A stretch of DNA of 16,151 bases from JBKJUK01 sp046590705 (GCA_046590705.1 JBKJUK010000332.1:1-16151); one strand, 5' to 3'; shown: positions 1 through 8,522, counted from the first letter of the stretch. Notes: a model not told the origin generated them from the letters alone. Made by a program: numbers and translations.

Positions 1-40
1 CCGCGCTGAGGTGGCGATCAAGCGCGTCTGCGCGGACCGG

Positions 41-104
41 AGATTCCTCTTCGCACGACAATCCTCGCAAGCTCGCCAGAACCTCCCCTGCTCATCGGAA
101 TGAC
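41..104. repeat. Possible decayed intergenic repeat at left edge
   Basis: The first 207 bases hold no convincing gene. Read on the minus strand, this stretch begins with GTCATTCCGA and ends with GAGGAATCT. From memory, that start and end match a short degenerate repeat often seen between genes in several soil phyla. I cannot verify the resemblance without a search. Plus frame 3 is open from the left edge to about 260, but its composition is Arg/Ser/Ala-rich and unlike a protein, and it runs over the 3' end of the TPR gene. Confidence 0.22.
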
Positions 105-207
105 GTGTCGTGGGAACGTGAGTATTCGGTTCCCTTCACTCCGGCCCCCGGCCGTTTCGCCGCCTCAAGAACCGTGGAGGAATCTGCCATACAGCACGCT
201 GCAGCTG

Positions 208-1296
208 CTACCCGACGCGCTGAAGCAGTTCCAGAGCCTGTCCGCGCTTTCCGTATGTGACTTCGGAAGTCGTCACTTTCTCCAGCAGACGTCGAGCTTC
301 ATCGTTGTGATTGCGCCTGATCTGCGTGCGTGCGAGCCAGAAGTAGGTATCGAGAAGATACTCATTCTCTGAGAAGCGATGCGTAGCGATGGCCTGGGTG
401 AAGCTTGCCGCCGCCTCGTCGAACCTGGAAGTTGCAAAGTGGATTTTCCCGAGCTGCGCGAGTCCGTCGAAGTAATCATACGAACTCGGCTCGATGATCT
501 CGAGTGCCTGGCGGTAAAACTTCTCAGCCGCCTCGTATCCTTTACGATCGAAGTGGATGGCGCCGCAGAAAAGCAGCGCATTGCGATAGAAGTAAGAGTT
601 GAAGTACGGACCCTCGCGATCGAACAGTTCCAGCGACTTCTCGAAGAGTTCGAGCGCTTCGTCGAAGTCCTTCAGCGCGTACGAATTCAGCGCCTTGAAG
701 GCCATGGCCTGTGCAGTCACGTTGTTGTGCTGCGAATACTTCAGCGACTGATCGTGCAGATCACGAGCTTTCTCGAAGTCGCTCTCCACGTGAGAAATAT
801 GTCCGAGGATGACGAACGATTTGTACTTGATGTCATTGGCTTCGTCGGATTCTTCAGACTCGCAGGCCTCGCGAAACAGCTCCCGCGCTTTTGCAGTGTG
901 TCCGGCATAGAGAGCACCAATGGCCCGGTAGTAGGTCCCTTCCAGCGGCGTGAGCACAGTGCTCTTCGTGAGTTGCAGCTGCTCGATGAAACGATCGACC
1001 AGGGTAGCCATCATCCGGCTTTCTGCACTCGGGTCGACAATGAAGTTCTGAAGATACACGAGCTTGTTCTCGAGAATTCTGATGATCTCGAGCATGATCC
1101 CGATGCGGAGCGCGTCCTCCTTCGAATCGCGGAAGAGATTCAGAAGTGACTTCTGAATTCGTCCATACGTCGCTTCGTAGTCAGCGGCCGAGCGCCCCGA
1201 TAACTCGCCCGATTCGTTCTGCAGCTTCTTCTCGAGGGCGATCCGATCGTCAACCAGTTGCCGCAGGCTATCGCTAAGTTCCGCACCTTCAGCCAT
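208..1296 (-). CDS. Tetratricopeptide repeat (TPR) protein
   Basis: Protein of about 362 residues built mostly of helical TPR repeats. From about residue 120 onward there are roughly six units of about 35-40 residues with the usual small/aromatic spacing, for example FDEALELFEKSLELF, YEAAEKFYRQALEII and FDEAAASFTQAIA. The first 110 residues are charged and helical, possibly coiled coil, without clear TPRs. No signal peptide or membrane segment is visible, so a cytoplasmic scaffold or protein-binding role is likely; the partner is unknown. I chose the ATG at 1296 (MAEGAELSD) over the longer frame from 1347, because a GGAGA sits about 10 bases upstream and the longer N-terminus would overlap the RNase R stop. 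It lies 47 bases downstream of RNase R on the same strand and may be co-transcribed with it. No terminator is obvious after its stop. Confidence 0.85.
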   Translation of the reverse strand: MAEGAELSDSLRQLVDDRIALEKKLQNESGELSGRSAADYEATYGRIQKSLLNLFRDSKEDALRIGIMLEIIRILENKLVYLQNFIVDPSAESRMMATLVDRFIEQLQLTKSTVLTPLEGTYYRAIGALYAGHTAKARELFREACESEESDEANDIKYKSFVILGHISHVESDFEKARDLHDQSLKYSQHNNVTAQAMAFKALNSYALKDFDEALELFEKSLELFDREGPYFNSYFYRNALLFCGAIHFDRKGYEAAEKFYRQALEIIEPSSYDYFDGLAQLGKIHFATSRFDEAAASFTQAIATHRFSENEYLLDTYFWLARTQIRRNHNDEARRLLEKVTTSEVTYGKRGQALELLQRVG

Positions 1297-1343
1297 TAAG
1301 TGAGGTCTCCAGGAATTATTTTTACAGATAAATGGCGCAGGAA

Positions 1344-3566
1344 TCAACGACGGCGTTGATTTACGTCGCTTCGACTTCTCTCAACGATGGCCTCGCCGCC
1401 TGCGCTGAGGAGCCGGAATTCGATCTGACGCTTATCCTCATTGATCGCTTCGACTCGAACCATCACCCGGTCTCCGAGCCTGAATTCACGATTGTTGCGC
1501 TCGCCCCGAAGGCGGTGTTCGCGCTCGGCGAAGACCCAGAAATCTCCGCCGATGGTCGAGACCGGAACGAGACCCTGCACGAAGAACTCACGAAGCTCTA
1601 CGAAGAGTCCGAAAGGCACGACTCCGGTGATTGTCCCTTCCACTTCCAGACCGAGCTTGTCTCGCATGAAGATGACTTTCTTCCACTCGAGGACCTCACG
1701 CTCGGCGTCATCCGCTCTGCGTTCCCGCTCGCTGGCCTGAACGGCGATCTGTGGATGGCGTGCATTCAGGCCCTCGAGCTTCACACCGTAGGCCGGTCCG
1801 TCTGCCACCAACTCGGCCAGACGACGATGAACGATGAGATCCGGATACCTGCGAATGGGTGAAGTGAAGTGAGCATAGTTCTGCAGGGCCAGGGCGAAGT
1901 GTCCCTCACATTCTTCAGAGTAGAGGGCACGCTTCATCGAACGGAGTACCAGCTCGGTGAGAAAGCGCTCCTCCGGTGTGCCTTCGACGTCGGTGAGTAC
2001 TTTCTGCAGTTCGCCCGGCTTGATGGCCTCGGGATTCGCCCGAAGCTTGTGCTTGAACTCCTTGAGAATCGCCTTCAGATCCTCGATCCGCTGCGCGTCG
2101 GGCGGGTGATGCACGCGGTAAAGGCCAGGCTGAGCGCTGAACACCAGATGCTGCGCGACGACCTCGTTCGCGGAGAGCATGAACTCTTCGATGATCCTAT
2201 GGGCGATGTTTCGTTCCGATGGGCGAATCGCCTCAATTTCACCGGCACCTGTGAGGACGACTTCTGCTTCAGGCAGATCGAAATCGATCGAACCCCGAGC
2301 TTCACGCCGTTTGCGCAGCACGTCGAAGAGTTCACGCATTTTCGCGAACTCGTCCAGCAGCGCAGCGTAGCGAAGTTCCAGTTCAGGAGTCGGCTCTGTC
2401 AGCAGAAGATTCACATCTGTGTAGGTCATTCGTTCACGCGTTCGAATGACTGACTTGAAGATTTCCTTCTCGACGAAACGCCCACGGGGATCGATCTCGA
2501 TCACGGCGGAGAATGTCAGCCGGTCCACCTGAGGATTCAGTGAGCAGATTCCGTTTGAAAGCCTCTCCGGCAACATCGGTACCGCACGTCCCGGAAAGTA
2601 CACCGAAGTTCCGCGTTCGTAGGCTTCCAGGTCGAGCGGACTGCCCTCGGTCACGTAGTGCGCCACATCGGCGATATGCACGCCCAGCTTGTAGTTTCCG
2701 TTCGGCAGCCGTTCGACTTCCACGGCGTCGTCGAAATCCTTGGCGGTCTCGCCGTCAATGGTCACGATGGTCCGGTCCCGCAGATCTACCCGCCTGGCAA
2801 TCTCGGCCTCGTCGATGGTGTGTGGAATCTCCTCGGCCTGACCTTCCACTTCTTCCGCAAAGCGATGTGGAATTTTGTACTTTCGAATGACGACTTCGAT
2901 GTCGACACCAGGTTCGCCAATGAAGCCGAGCGTCTCGACCACCCGTCCGAAAGCGAGAGCCTGCTTATCCGGAAAGCGGTCGATCTCAACGTTCACCATC
3001 TCGCCCTCTCGGGCGTTCATGGTTGCTCCCGGATCGATCTCGATGTCGGTGTCGAGGCGAGTGTCGAACGGCTTCACGTATGGATCATTACCACCATGAA
3101 AGCGACCAACCACAGTGCGATTCTCACGAACCAGGACTCGCTGAACCTCACCATCCATGTAAGTACGGCCATGAAAGGTTCTGACGTTGTGGGTGCGCTT
3201 ATCGACGCGGGCCATGACCAGATCGCCATTCATCGCTCCGCGAAGTTGTTTCCGGTCCAGATACACCTCCGGTTCCTCGCGAGACTTCCAGATCGTCCCG
3301 TGCCCATCAGGATGCACTTTGACCCGGCCCGAAACGTAGGAGGTGAACTCCGGAAGTGAATAGCGCTTGCCGCGAACAGTGACCAGTTCACCTGCACCCT
3401 CGAGACTCTCCACGAGAGAATTCACCGTGGAGCGATCGATCGCGCGTCCCTCAATCAGCCCAAGGCGCTCTGTGATCTCGCTGATTGACAGCACCCGGCT
3501 TCCCTTCTCACGCATGAGCCGGAGGAGTGCTTCACGGAGTTGTACAGATTCAACGAGCGGATCCAC
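1344..3566 (-). CDS. rnr: Ribonuclease R (RNase II/RNB family 3'-5' exoribonuclease)
   Basis: Processive 3'-5' exoribonuclease that degrades structured RNA. Of the 740 residues, about 1-70 form a winged-helix-like region (SISEITERLGL), about 75-245 cover the two cold-shock domains (SGRVKVHPDGHGTIW in the first), about 250-590 are the RNB catalytic domain, and about 641-720 are the S1 domain (EGTITGVVPFGLFVEL). The catalytic motif IDGETAKDFDDAV places metal-binding aspartates at 271, 277, 279 and 280, almost exactly where E. coli RNase R has them. SVYFPGRAVPMLPERLSNG is another RNB signature. The S1 domain is followed by only about 20 residues, so the long Lys-rich tail of the 813-residue E. 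coli enzyme is missing. The start is GTG at 3566, with an AGAGAGGTG ribosome-binding site at 3571-3579. The TPR gene follows 47 bases downstream. Confidence 0.97.
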   Translation of the reverse strand: MDPLVESVQLREALLRLMREKGSRVLSISEITERLGLIEGRAIDRSTVNSLVESLEGAGELVTVRGKRYSLPEFTSYVSGRVKVHPDGHGTIWKSREEPEVYLDRKQLRGAMNGDLVMARVDKRTHNVRTFHGRTYMDGEVQRVLVRENRTVVGRFHGGNDPYVKPFDTRLDTDIEIDPGATMNAREGEMVNVEIDRFPDKQALAFGRVVETLGFIGEPGVDIEVVIRKYKIPHRFAEEVEGQAEEIPHTIDEAEIARRVDLRDRTIVTIDGETAKDFDDAVEVERLPNGNYKLGVHIADVAHYVTEGSPLDLEAYERGTSVYFPGRAVPMLPERLSNGICSLNPQVDRLTFSAVIEIDPRGRFVEKEIFKSVIRTRERMTYTDVNLLLTEPTPELELRYAALLDEFAKMRELFDVLRKRREARGSIDFDLPEAEVVLTGAGEIEAIRPSERNIAHRIIEEFMLSANEVVAQHLVFSAQPGLYRVHHPPDAQRIEDLKAILKEFKHKLRANPEAIKPGELQKVLTDVEGTPEERFLTELVLRSMKRALYSEECEGHFALALQNYAHFTSPIRRYPDLIVHRRLAELVADGPAYGVKLEGLNARHPQIAVQASERERRADDAEREVLEWKKVIFMRDKLGLEVEGTITGVVPFGLFVELREFFVQGLVPVSTIGGDFWVFAEREHRLRGERNNREFRLGDRVMVRVEAINEDKRQIEFRLLSAGGEAIVERSRSDVNQRRR

Positions 3567-3606
3567 AAGGCACCTCTCTGCAAATTACGTACTGACTGGA
3601 CGGAAT

Positions 3607-3708
3607 CGTAGGGGCGCGTTGCGCGCGCCCGCTCTCTGGTGTACTTAAAGGGGAAGTGCCGAGGGGTAGAGGGGCCGAGGGAGCGGGCGAGCGCAGCTCG
3701 CCCCTACG
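3607..3708. repeat. Inverted pair of GC-rich palindromic repeats (REP/BIME-like, family 1)
   Basis: Two copies of a 28-base unit face each other: 3607-3634 reads CGTAGGGGCGCGTTGCGC and onward, and 3681-3708 is its reverse complement with three mismatches. Each copy folds on itself: the left has GGGCGCG/CGCGCCC around a short loop, the right has GGGCGAGC/GCTCGCCC around GCA. About 46 bases separate them. They fill most of the gap between the Fis-like gene and RNase R. With no T-run they are poor intrinsic terminators, and look more like REP-type elements that could also stabilise or terminate the upstream transcript. The family name is inference. Confidence 0.6.
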
Positions 3709-3729
3709 CGGCCCCGTTGATGCGGAGAT

Positions 3730-4041
3730 CTATTTCCTCGTGCGCGGCGTGCGGGTCAGCTTCAGATCTTTCTGGGCTTTCTCCACAGGAGTCGTTCGTC
3801 GCCGTTTGGGGCGAAGCGTGGCCACGTATCCGTTGAGGATGCTCTGTGAGCGCAGTTTGTTGTGCAGCGTGTTGCGATGAACCCCGAGCGCGCGCGAAGC
3901 CTTCGTGACATTTCCCCGGTTAGCATCCATCGCCGCAACGATGTACTTTCCTTCGAACGCCTCTACAGCCTGCTCGAGCGTGATTCCGTTCCCGATCAAT
4001 TCATGAATGATCTGGCTCAGACGATCGTCAATACTCGACAT
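3730..4041 (-). CDS. Small Fis-type helix-turn-helix DNA-binding protein
   Basis: A 103-residue protein with an HTH_8 (Fis/NtrC C-terminal) domain at about residues 25-66. The core GNVTKASRALGVHRNTLHNKL (43-63) is the typical Fis-type recognition unit, preceded by an amphipathic helix (TLEQAVEAFEGKYIVAAMD) of the dimerising kind. There is no receiver or AAA+ domain, so this is not a full sigma-54 activator. The last 25 residues are an Arg/Lys-rich tail, perhaps for nonspecific DNA contact. The ATG at 4041 has a GAGGT ribosome-binding site about 6 bases upstream. The gap of 113 bases from the YfhO stop could hold its own promoter, but I see no convincing one. E. coli Fis has 98 residues, so the size fits a Fis-like nucleoid or regulatory protein; orthology to Fis is not established. 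Confidence 0.85.
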   Translation of the reverse strand: MSSIDDRLSQIIHELIGNGITLEQAVEAFEGKYIVAAMDANRGNVTKASRALGVHRNTLHNKLRSQSILNGYVATLRPKRRRTTPVEKAQKDLKLTRTPRTRK

Positions 4042-4154
4042 GAATACCTCAATTGTGATTCCGGAAGGGCGTCAGTCTACTACGCAGTTCGTCCGGCGGG
4101 AGCGGTTTTTACCACATCGATTCGCCTCGGTGTCGAACTATTTCTTCGCTGAAA

Positions 4155-6344
4155 TCAGGTTGACAAATCGCCGCGGAGCGAGTCTCCGGAGTGACTGCGG
4201 CTGATGACACTCCTGAGAGCAACAAAAAGAAGAGCGAGCATAGAAATCACAATGCCCGTCGCAAGGGTGACCGGCCTGTATCGCCAGGTGATGCGATGAG
4301 TGCCGGCTGGCACGAGTGCACCCCGGAAGAATCCGTTCACCAGAACCTTCTGTGCAGGCTGGTGATCGATCCACAACTTCCAGCCACGATCATCGACCTG
4401 CGGAATGGTCAACAGGATCGGCCTGGCAGTGCGTACATCGATCACCGTCTCCGCGCCCTCGAGTTTTCTGATCGCCACATGGGCTGGATTGGGCAGTGCT
4501 GAAGCGCTCGCCCTCAACGCCGCAGCCACGTCCGCTCGATCCACCAGGGTCTGCGTGCGCACATCGTTCTGACCCGAAAGCACCAGCGTGCGGGCCAGTT
4601 GTACAGGCGCATCGACGGCATGCACCGACAACACCGCCAGGGGAAAAGCAGAAGCGTTGAAGTACAGATTCACTTTTCCTATGCGACCCCGTTTCTCCAG
4701 AGAAGGCGAGCGAAGTTCGCGATCGGTCAACAGGTACTTCACTGAGAGGAAGTCGAGCAGATCCGCACGCGGCGTTTCCATGAAAGCGTTGTGAAGACGC
4801 TCATAGCTGCTGGTCATCACCGGAGAGGCGGTGCTCACGTCGAAAAGACGATCGTAAAGATTCAGGTACCCGCTCAACCACGAGCGCCGCGAGAAGCCGG
4901 TTCGCGCTACGCCAGGTTTTTCATCTGACATCTTGCGGAACACCTTGCGATCCCCCCTGAAGAGTTGTCCATATGGTTCGACTGTGGGAACGAAAGGCCG
5001 GCTCCTCAGCAGGAACTGCGACGAAGCGAGCAGATCGATTACAACGAAACCGCAGAGTGCCGCGAAACCGATTCGCCGCCGGAACACCTCCGGCCGGAAA
5101 AGCAGCAGCGCCGCTGGAACCATCACCGAGAGAAGAGTGAATGCGAGCCGCAGCGGAGTGGACGGCGATTTCAAAGGTTGGAAAGCAAGTAGAGAAAACA
5201 CTGCAATCAGAATCGCACCGGCGGCGGCGTTTCGTCTTGATCGATGATCGAAGGAATCCACGCGGTCGAACGCCAGAACGGCCAGAGCGATCAGGCTCAG
5301 TGCAGCAAACGGCGCCAGACGAGCTGGGTAGCGATTCACGTCAAACTTCAGTGCCAGCAACAGCGGCTCAGCGAACGGGATTCTGTTCCCGGCGCTGAAT
5401 GCCAGAGAAACGACCAGTAATCCCCACCAGGGTGCGACCAGTCTTCTTTGTACTGCGTTCGCGAAAAAGGAAAGACTCAGCAGAAGGAAGAGAAGAACGG
5501 TCCCACCAAGGTACAGCGAAAGGATGAACTTCTGCGAAGTGAGCAGGAACGCGAAGTCCGTGCTTCTCGAGAACATGGAGACTCCCAGCGAGAGCCAGTC
5601 CAGGGGAGCCAGAGATTCGCGGAACGCTGTTTCAGCGCCGAGGCCCTGTGATCGGTCGCTCCCCATCACCCATTCGAGGAAAGGGAAAAGTTGCGCAGCG
5701 GAAAGCAGAAGAGCGAGCACCACTGCGTAGGCGGCCCGAAGCCAGACTCCTCGTCCCGCGACCAGCAGGAACAGCGCGACACTGCAACCGAATAGAACGG
5801 GCTCGCCCGCCAGAAACGCCAGCGCCAGCAGACAGGCCGAAGTCTCAGGTTCAAGGGTTCTCTCCCTCAGCCTGACCGCTGCCAGAAGGATGAGCGGCAC
5901 CCATGCGAAGGCCGTCAGATTGTTGTTCACATCGAGCAGTGACAGTGTGGGACCGGCCAGCATGAGCGTGATCGCGCCAAAGAGCGCCGCAGGAGGACCG
6001 GCACGGCGTCGGAATAGCAGGTATGAGCCAGCACCAAGCAGAAGAAGATGCAGCGAGAGAAAGATGAGGTAAGCCCTGCTGAACGGTAGCAGCAGAAAGA
6101 TCCAGGCGGGCGGATAGAACACCGCTGTCTGCGGATTCGAGAGCCAGGCTTCACCCGACGCGTTGTACTCGTTCCAGAGAGGCAGCTCGCCTGCACTGAG
6201 TGCACGCGCAGTGTGGAATCTCAGCGGAGCGAAGTAGTCGAAGTGGTCACGCAGAGTGAAGATCTCGTTCGAGACCAGGGCATGGATACAAGGCAGCAGG
6301 GCCACTACCGCAAGGAGAAGAAAAACAATGACAGGTCGGCGCAA
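4155..6344 (-). CDS. YfhO-family multi-pass membrane protein (GT-C type), copy 1
   Basis: A 729-residue integral membrane protein with an N-terminal membrane helix (residues 4-20), many further hydrophobic segments to about 440, a large soluble region (about 450-690) and one last helix near 700-720. The first outside loop carries RDHFDYFAP (D33, D36), followed by GELPLWNEYNASGEAW and NPQTAVFYPP. This is the pattern of YfhO and other GT-C enzymes, in which acidic residues of this loop act on a lipid-linked sugar. The C-terminal GWKLWIDHQPA...LVPAGTHRITWRYRPV block is also typical of YfhO. By family it probably transfers a sugar from polyprenyl phosphate to an extracytoplasmic acceptor; the substrate is unknown. 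The start appears to be TTG at 6344, only 3 bases after the stop of the M20 peptidase, with a weak AGGT upstream, so translation is probably coupled. Confidence 0.82.
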   Translation of the reverse strand: MRRPVIVFLLLAVVALLPCIHALVSNEIFTLRDHFDYFAPLRFHTARALSAGELPLWNEYNASGEAWLSNPQTAVFYPPAWIFLLLPFSRAYLIFLSLHLLLLGAGSYLLFRRRAGPPAALFGAITLMLAGPTLSLLDVNNNLTAFAWVPLILLAAVRLRERTLEPETSACLLALAFLAGEPVLFGCSVALFLLVAGRGVWLRAAYAVVLALLLSAAQLFPFLEWVMGSDRSQGLGAETAFRESLAPLDWLSLGVSMFSRSTDFAFLLTSQKFILSLYLGGTVLLFLLLSLSFFANAVQRRLVAPWWGLLVVSLAFSAGNRIPFAEPLLLALKFDVNRYPARLAPFAALSLIALAVLAFDRVDSFDHRSRRNAAAGAILIAVFSLLAFQPLKSPSTPLRLAFTLLSVMVPAALLLFRPEVFRRRIGFAALCGFVVIDLLASSQFLLRSRPFVPTVEPYGQLFRGDRKVFRKMSDEKPGVARTGFSRRSWLSGYLNLYDRLFDVSTASPVMTSSYERLHNAFMETPRADLLDFLSVKYLLTDRELRSPSLEKRGRIGKVNLYFNASAFPLAVLSVHAVDAPVQLARTLVLSGQNDVRTQTLVDRADVAAALRASASALPNPAHVAIRKLEGAETVIDVRTARPILLTIPQVDDRGWKLWIDHQPAQKVLVNGFFRGALVPAGTHRITWRYRPVTLATGIVISMLALLFVALRSVISRSHSGDSLRGDLST

Positions 6345-6347
6345 GTG

Positions 6348-7808
6348 CTACCTGGGTCTCGTGCAGAAGTCCTGAACGACGGCGCGCATGACTCGCACTC
6401 CTTCGGCGAAGAACCGAAGTCGAATCCGTTCATCGGGAGCGTGCACCGTGTCCGCGTCGTAATAGTTCACTTTGAAGGGAGAGAAACCGTACGCCACGAT
6501 TCCGCGCTGGCGGAAGAATCGACTGTCGCTGGTACCGGGGGTGACCGAGGGAATTGCGATCGACCCCGGTTCCCTTTTCGTGAGTACTCGGCTCAGCGAC
6601 TCGTAAAGCGGAGTATCGATAGGACTCGGGGGCGAGGCCTCACCTTTGAGCAGAACCTGAATCTCAGATCCCTCCCCCGCAATCTCTCTCAATCGAGCGA
6701 GGGTGCGATCGGGATCCGCATCAGGAAGCAGACGAAGATCGAGTTCCGCGGTCGCCTGAGTCGGAATCGAATTCACCGAAGTTCCTGCGTCGAGTCGAGT
6801 TACGGCGAACGTGTCCTGCAGGAGCGCGCGGTACGAGGGAGAAAGAATATCGCGCAGCCGAGGTGAATTCAGCTCGGTGTCAATACGGGCCAGCACGAAG
6901 GCCTTCTCTCCGCGTTTGGCCGGTGCCAGGGCCTTGAAGTATCTGGTGACCTCCGGAACAAGACGCAGCGGCCTCTCTTCAGCAGCAATTCGCGACACCG
7001 CGGCGATGAGGCGCATCGTGCTTCCTCCGTTGTCGGGAGGTGTCGACCCATGCCCACCACTCCCTTTCATGGTGAGTCGGAGCCACAAGGGGACCTTCTG
7101 ATGAACTTCGATGCCCCACGACGACACGCGATCGACAATGGTCTCGTTCGAGCCGCCTTCATTGAGCACGAAGCCGACGTTCTGGAAAAGTTCTGCTCTC
7201 TCTGCAAGCAGCTTCGCGCATCCCTCCGCTCCGCCTGTCTCTTCTCCCGCCACACCGAGAAAAATGACGTCGCGAGTGAGTGGGAGTCCTCTTCTGCGCA
7301 GGTCGAGGAAGGCAATGAGTCCGGCCACGCCCAGCGACTTGTTGTCGAGCGCACCTCGGCCCCACAAATACCCGCCGCTGCGGACACCCCCGAAGGGAGG
7401 CATGGACCACTCCGCAGCATTGGCCGGGACGACGTCGATATGGTGAAGCAACAACAAAGCGGGAGCACTGCTACCGGATGTCAGGCGCGCGTAAACCGAC
7501 TGACGTGCGGGATTACTTCCGACCAGACTGGCTTCGATTCCATTCTCCTGCAGTTTCTTCTGAAGCAGCACTGCCCCACGGGTCTCGTTGCCGGGCGGAT
7601 TGGTGGTATCGGCGCGGACGTACTCAGCGAGCAGAGTTTCCGCTTCGCGCTCTTCGGGGATAGCAGGAACAGCATCGACTCGTGAACAACTCGAGGACAC
7701 GATGAGGGCGAGCGCGGCCACCAGCGGCAGTGTGGTCGATCGAAGCGCCGCAAACCGGCGGGGAGAGAGGTGCGGAGAAAGTTCTGACATCGTGACCAGC
7801 AGCATCAT
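6348..7808 (-). CDS. Exported M20-family metallopeptidase/amidohydrolase, copy 1
   Basis: Zinc hydrolase of the M20 (ArgE/DapE/CPG2/carboxypeptidase S) superfamily, 486 residues. An N-terminal hydrophobic stretch (TLPLVAALALIVSSSC) reads as a signal peptide. C41 could be a lipidation site, although the SSS before it is not an ideal lipobox. Visible motifs in order: DTTNPPGNE (68-76), HHID (122-125) with metal ligands H123 and D125, GRGALD (D155 bridging), GEE (E189 catalytic, E190 ligand), NEGG (E217), GGHGSTPP in the dimerisation domain, DLRLLPDADPD with the conserved Arg, and TVHAPDE with the last His ligand near the C-terminus. The active site appears complete. It probably releases an amino acid or acyl group from small substrates outside the cytoplasm. 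ATG starts exist at 7808, 7805 and 7790 with no good ribosome-binding site; 7790 gives an equally good signal peptide. The YfhO gene follows 3 bases after its stop. Confidence 0.9.
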   Translation of the reverse strand: MMLLVTMSELSPHLSPRRFAALRSTTLPLVAALALIVSSSCSRVDAVPAIPEEREAETLLAEYVRADTTNPPGNETRGAVLLQKKLQENGIEASLVGSNPARQSVYARLTSGSSAPALLLLHHIDVVPANAAEWSMPPFGGVRSGGYLWGRGALDNKSLGVAGLIAFLDLRRRGLPLTRDVIFLGVAGEETGGAEGCAKLLAERAELFQNVGFVLNEGGSNETIVDRVSSWGIEVHQKVPLWLRLTMKGSGGHGSTPPDNGGSTMRLIAAVSRIAAEERPLRLVPEVTRYFKALAPAKRGEKAFVLARIDTELNSPRLRDILSPSYRALLQDTFAVTRLDAGTSVNSIPTQATAELDLRLLPDADPDRTLARLREIAGEGSEIQVLLKGEASPPSPIDTPLYESLSRVLTKREPGSIAIPSVTPGTSDSRFFRQRGIVAYGFSPFKVNYYDADTVHAPDERIRLRFFAEGVRVMRAVVQDFCTRPR

Positions 7809-7891
7809 AGCAACCGACGGTCTCAGCCCGCATTTCTCCCTACGTTTCGTCGTGAGGAAGTGGAGAGAGGCCTGGTTGGGGGCGCGGCACG

Positions 7892-7940
7892 GGCTTTTCG
7901 CGACGAAGACGTAGTGACACTAACTGAGGAGCGAAAAGCC
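7892..7940. repeat. 10-base perfect inverted repeat in the pilin A-M20 gap
   Basis: GGCTTTTCGC (7892-7901) and GCGAAAAGCC (7931-7940) are perfect complements 29 bases apart. They lie in the 207-base gap between pseudopilin A and the M20 peptidase. A second, tighter palindrome, GACGGC-CC-GCCGTC, sits at 7955-7968, 47 bases past the pilin A stop. Neither is followed by a T-run on the minus strand, so an intrinsic terminator is doubtful. An operator or mRNA structure is possible. No promoter for the peptidase gene is clear in this gap. Confidence 0.4.
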
Positions 7941-8015
7941 GTAACCGCGGCGACGACGGCCCGCCGTCCACTCCGCAGCGAAAACGACGAAAAAAGTGCG
8001 GGGTAGTGTGCGCCC

Positions 8016-8522
8016 TTAGTTACTCTGCTGCACACCGGCCGGAGATACGACGAATAGACCGTTGGAGTAAACGATGTCGCAATCGAATCGAGTGGTTTGG
8101 GCGTCGTTGTACGATGACTCGTACATGCCGTCCCGGCCACTGGAACGCATTGCATAGTCAGCGGCATGTTCTCCGAGCGAGGCGTCGGTGAGGAATTCCA
8201 GATCCCGGCTCCATCCGTCCCTTTTAGTCACGCTTTTCAGATACGTAGGAACCAGTATTGACTCCATATTTGTATGCGAAACCGAGACGGCGGGAATGGT
8301 GAAGATCGCCTGTCCTGCTGAAGAGTAGCCGTTCTGATCCGTGGCGCGAGCTTCCCAGGCCACGGCGATTCCTCGCATGGTGCTCATGGTCTGCTTCTGC
8401 TTGGCGCGCTGCATTGCAGCCAGAAGATTCGGGACGGCAATGGCCGCCAGGATACCGATGATGGCCACGACGATCAGCAGTTCGATCAGGGTGAATCCGT
8501 TCTGTCGGGTCGCTCTCTTCAT
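8016..8522 (-). CDS. Type IV pilin/GspG-like pseudopilin A
   Basis: A 168-residue prepilin. The leader MKRATRQNG is followed by FTLIELLIVVAIIGILAAIA, the class III signal: cleavage and N-methylation by prepilin peptidase is expected after G9, leaving F1 and the conserved E5 in the mature protein. The hydrophobic helix continues into VPNLLAAMQRAKQKQTMSTM. The C-terminal half contains KRDGWSRDLEF, a variant of the DPWG core of T2SS major pseudopilin GspG. The protein ends CDIVYSNGLFVVSPAG. I placed the start at the ATG at 8522 (weak AAGAGA about 10 bases upstream), because the longer open frame to 8792 would run back across a terminator and through pseudopilin B in another frame. It lies 70 bases downstream of its paralogue, beyond that terminator, so expression may depend on read-through or its own promoter. 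Confidence 0.92.
   Translation of the reverse strand: MKRATRQNGFTLIELLIVVAIIGILAAIAVPNLLAAMQRAKQKQTMSTMRGIAVAWEARATDQNGYSSAGQAIFTIPAVSVSHTNMESILVPTYLKSVTKRDGWSRDLEFLTDASLGEHAADYAMRSSGRDGMYESSYNDAQTTRFDCDIVYSNGLFVVSPAGVQQSN

Noticed and set aside
3..260. Plus-strand frame open at the left edge, possibly the end of an upstream gene
   Set aside because: Composition is low in hydrophobic residues, it overlaps the TPR gene end, and part of it coincides with a suspected intergenic repeat.
379..1149. Open frame of 256 codons on plus over the TPR gene
   Set aside because: Antisense to a protein with clear TPR repeats, and no recognisable motif.
7880..7970. Possible cyclic-di-GMP (GEMM) riboswitch, suggested by GCGAAAAGCC near pilin genes
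   Set aside because: The conserved GEMM core and tetraloop-receptor pattern are absent on both strands, and the position is downstream of the pilins.
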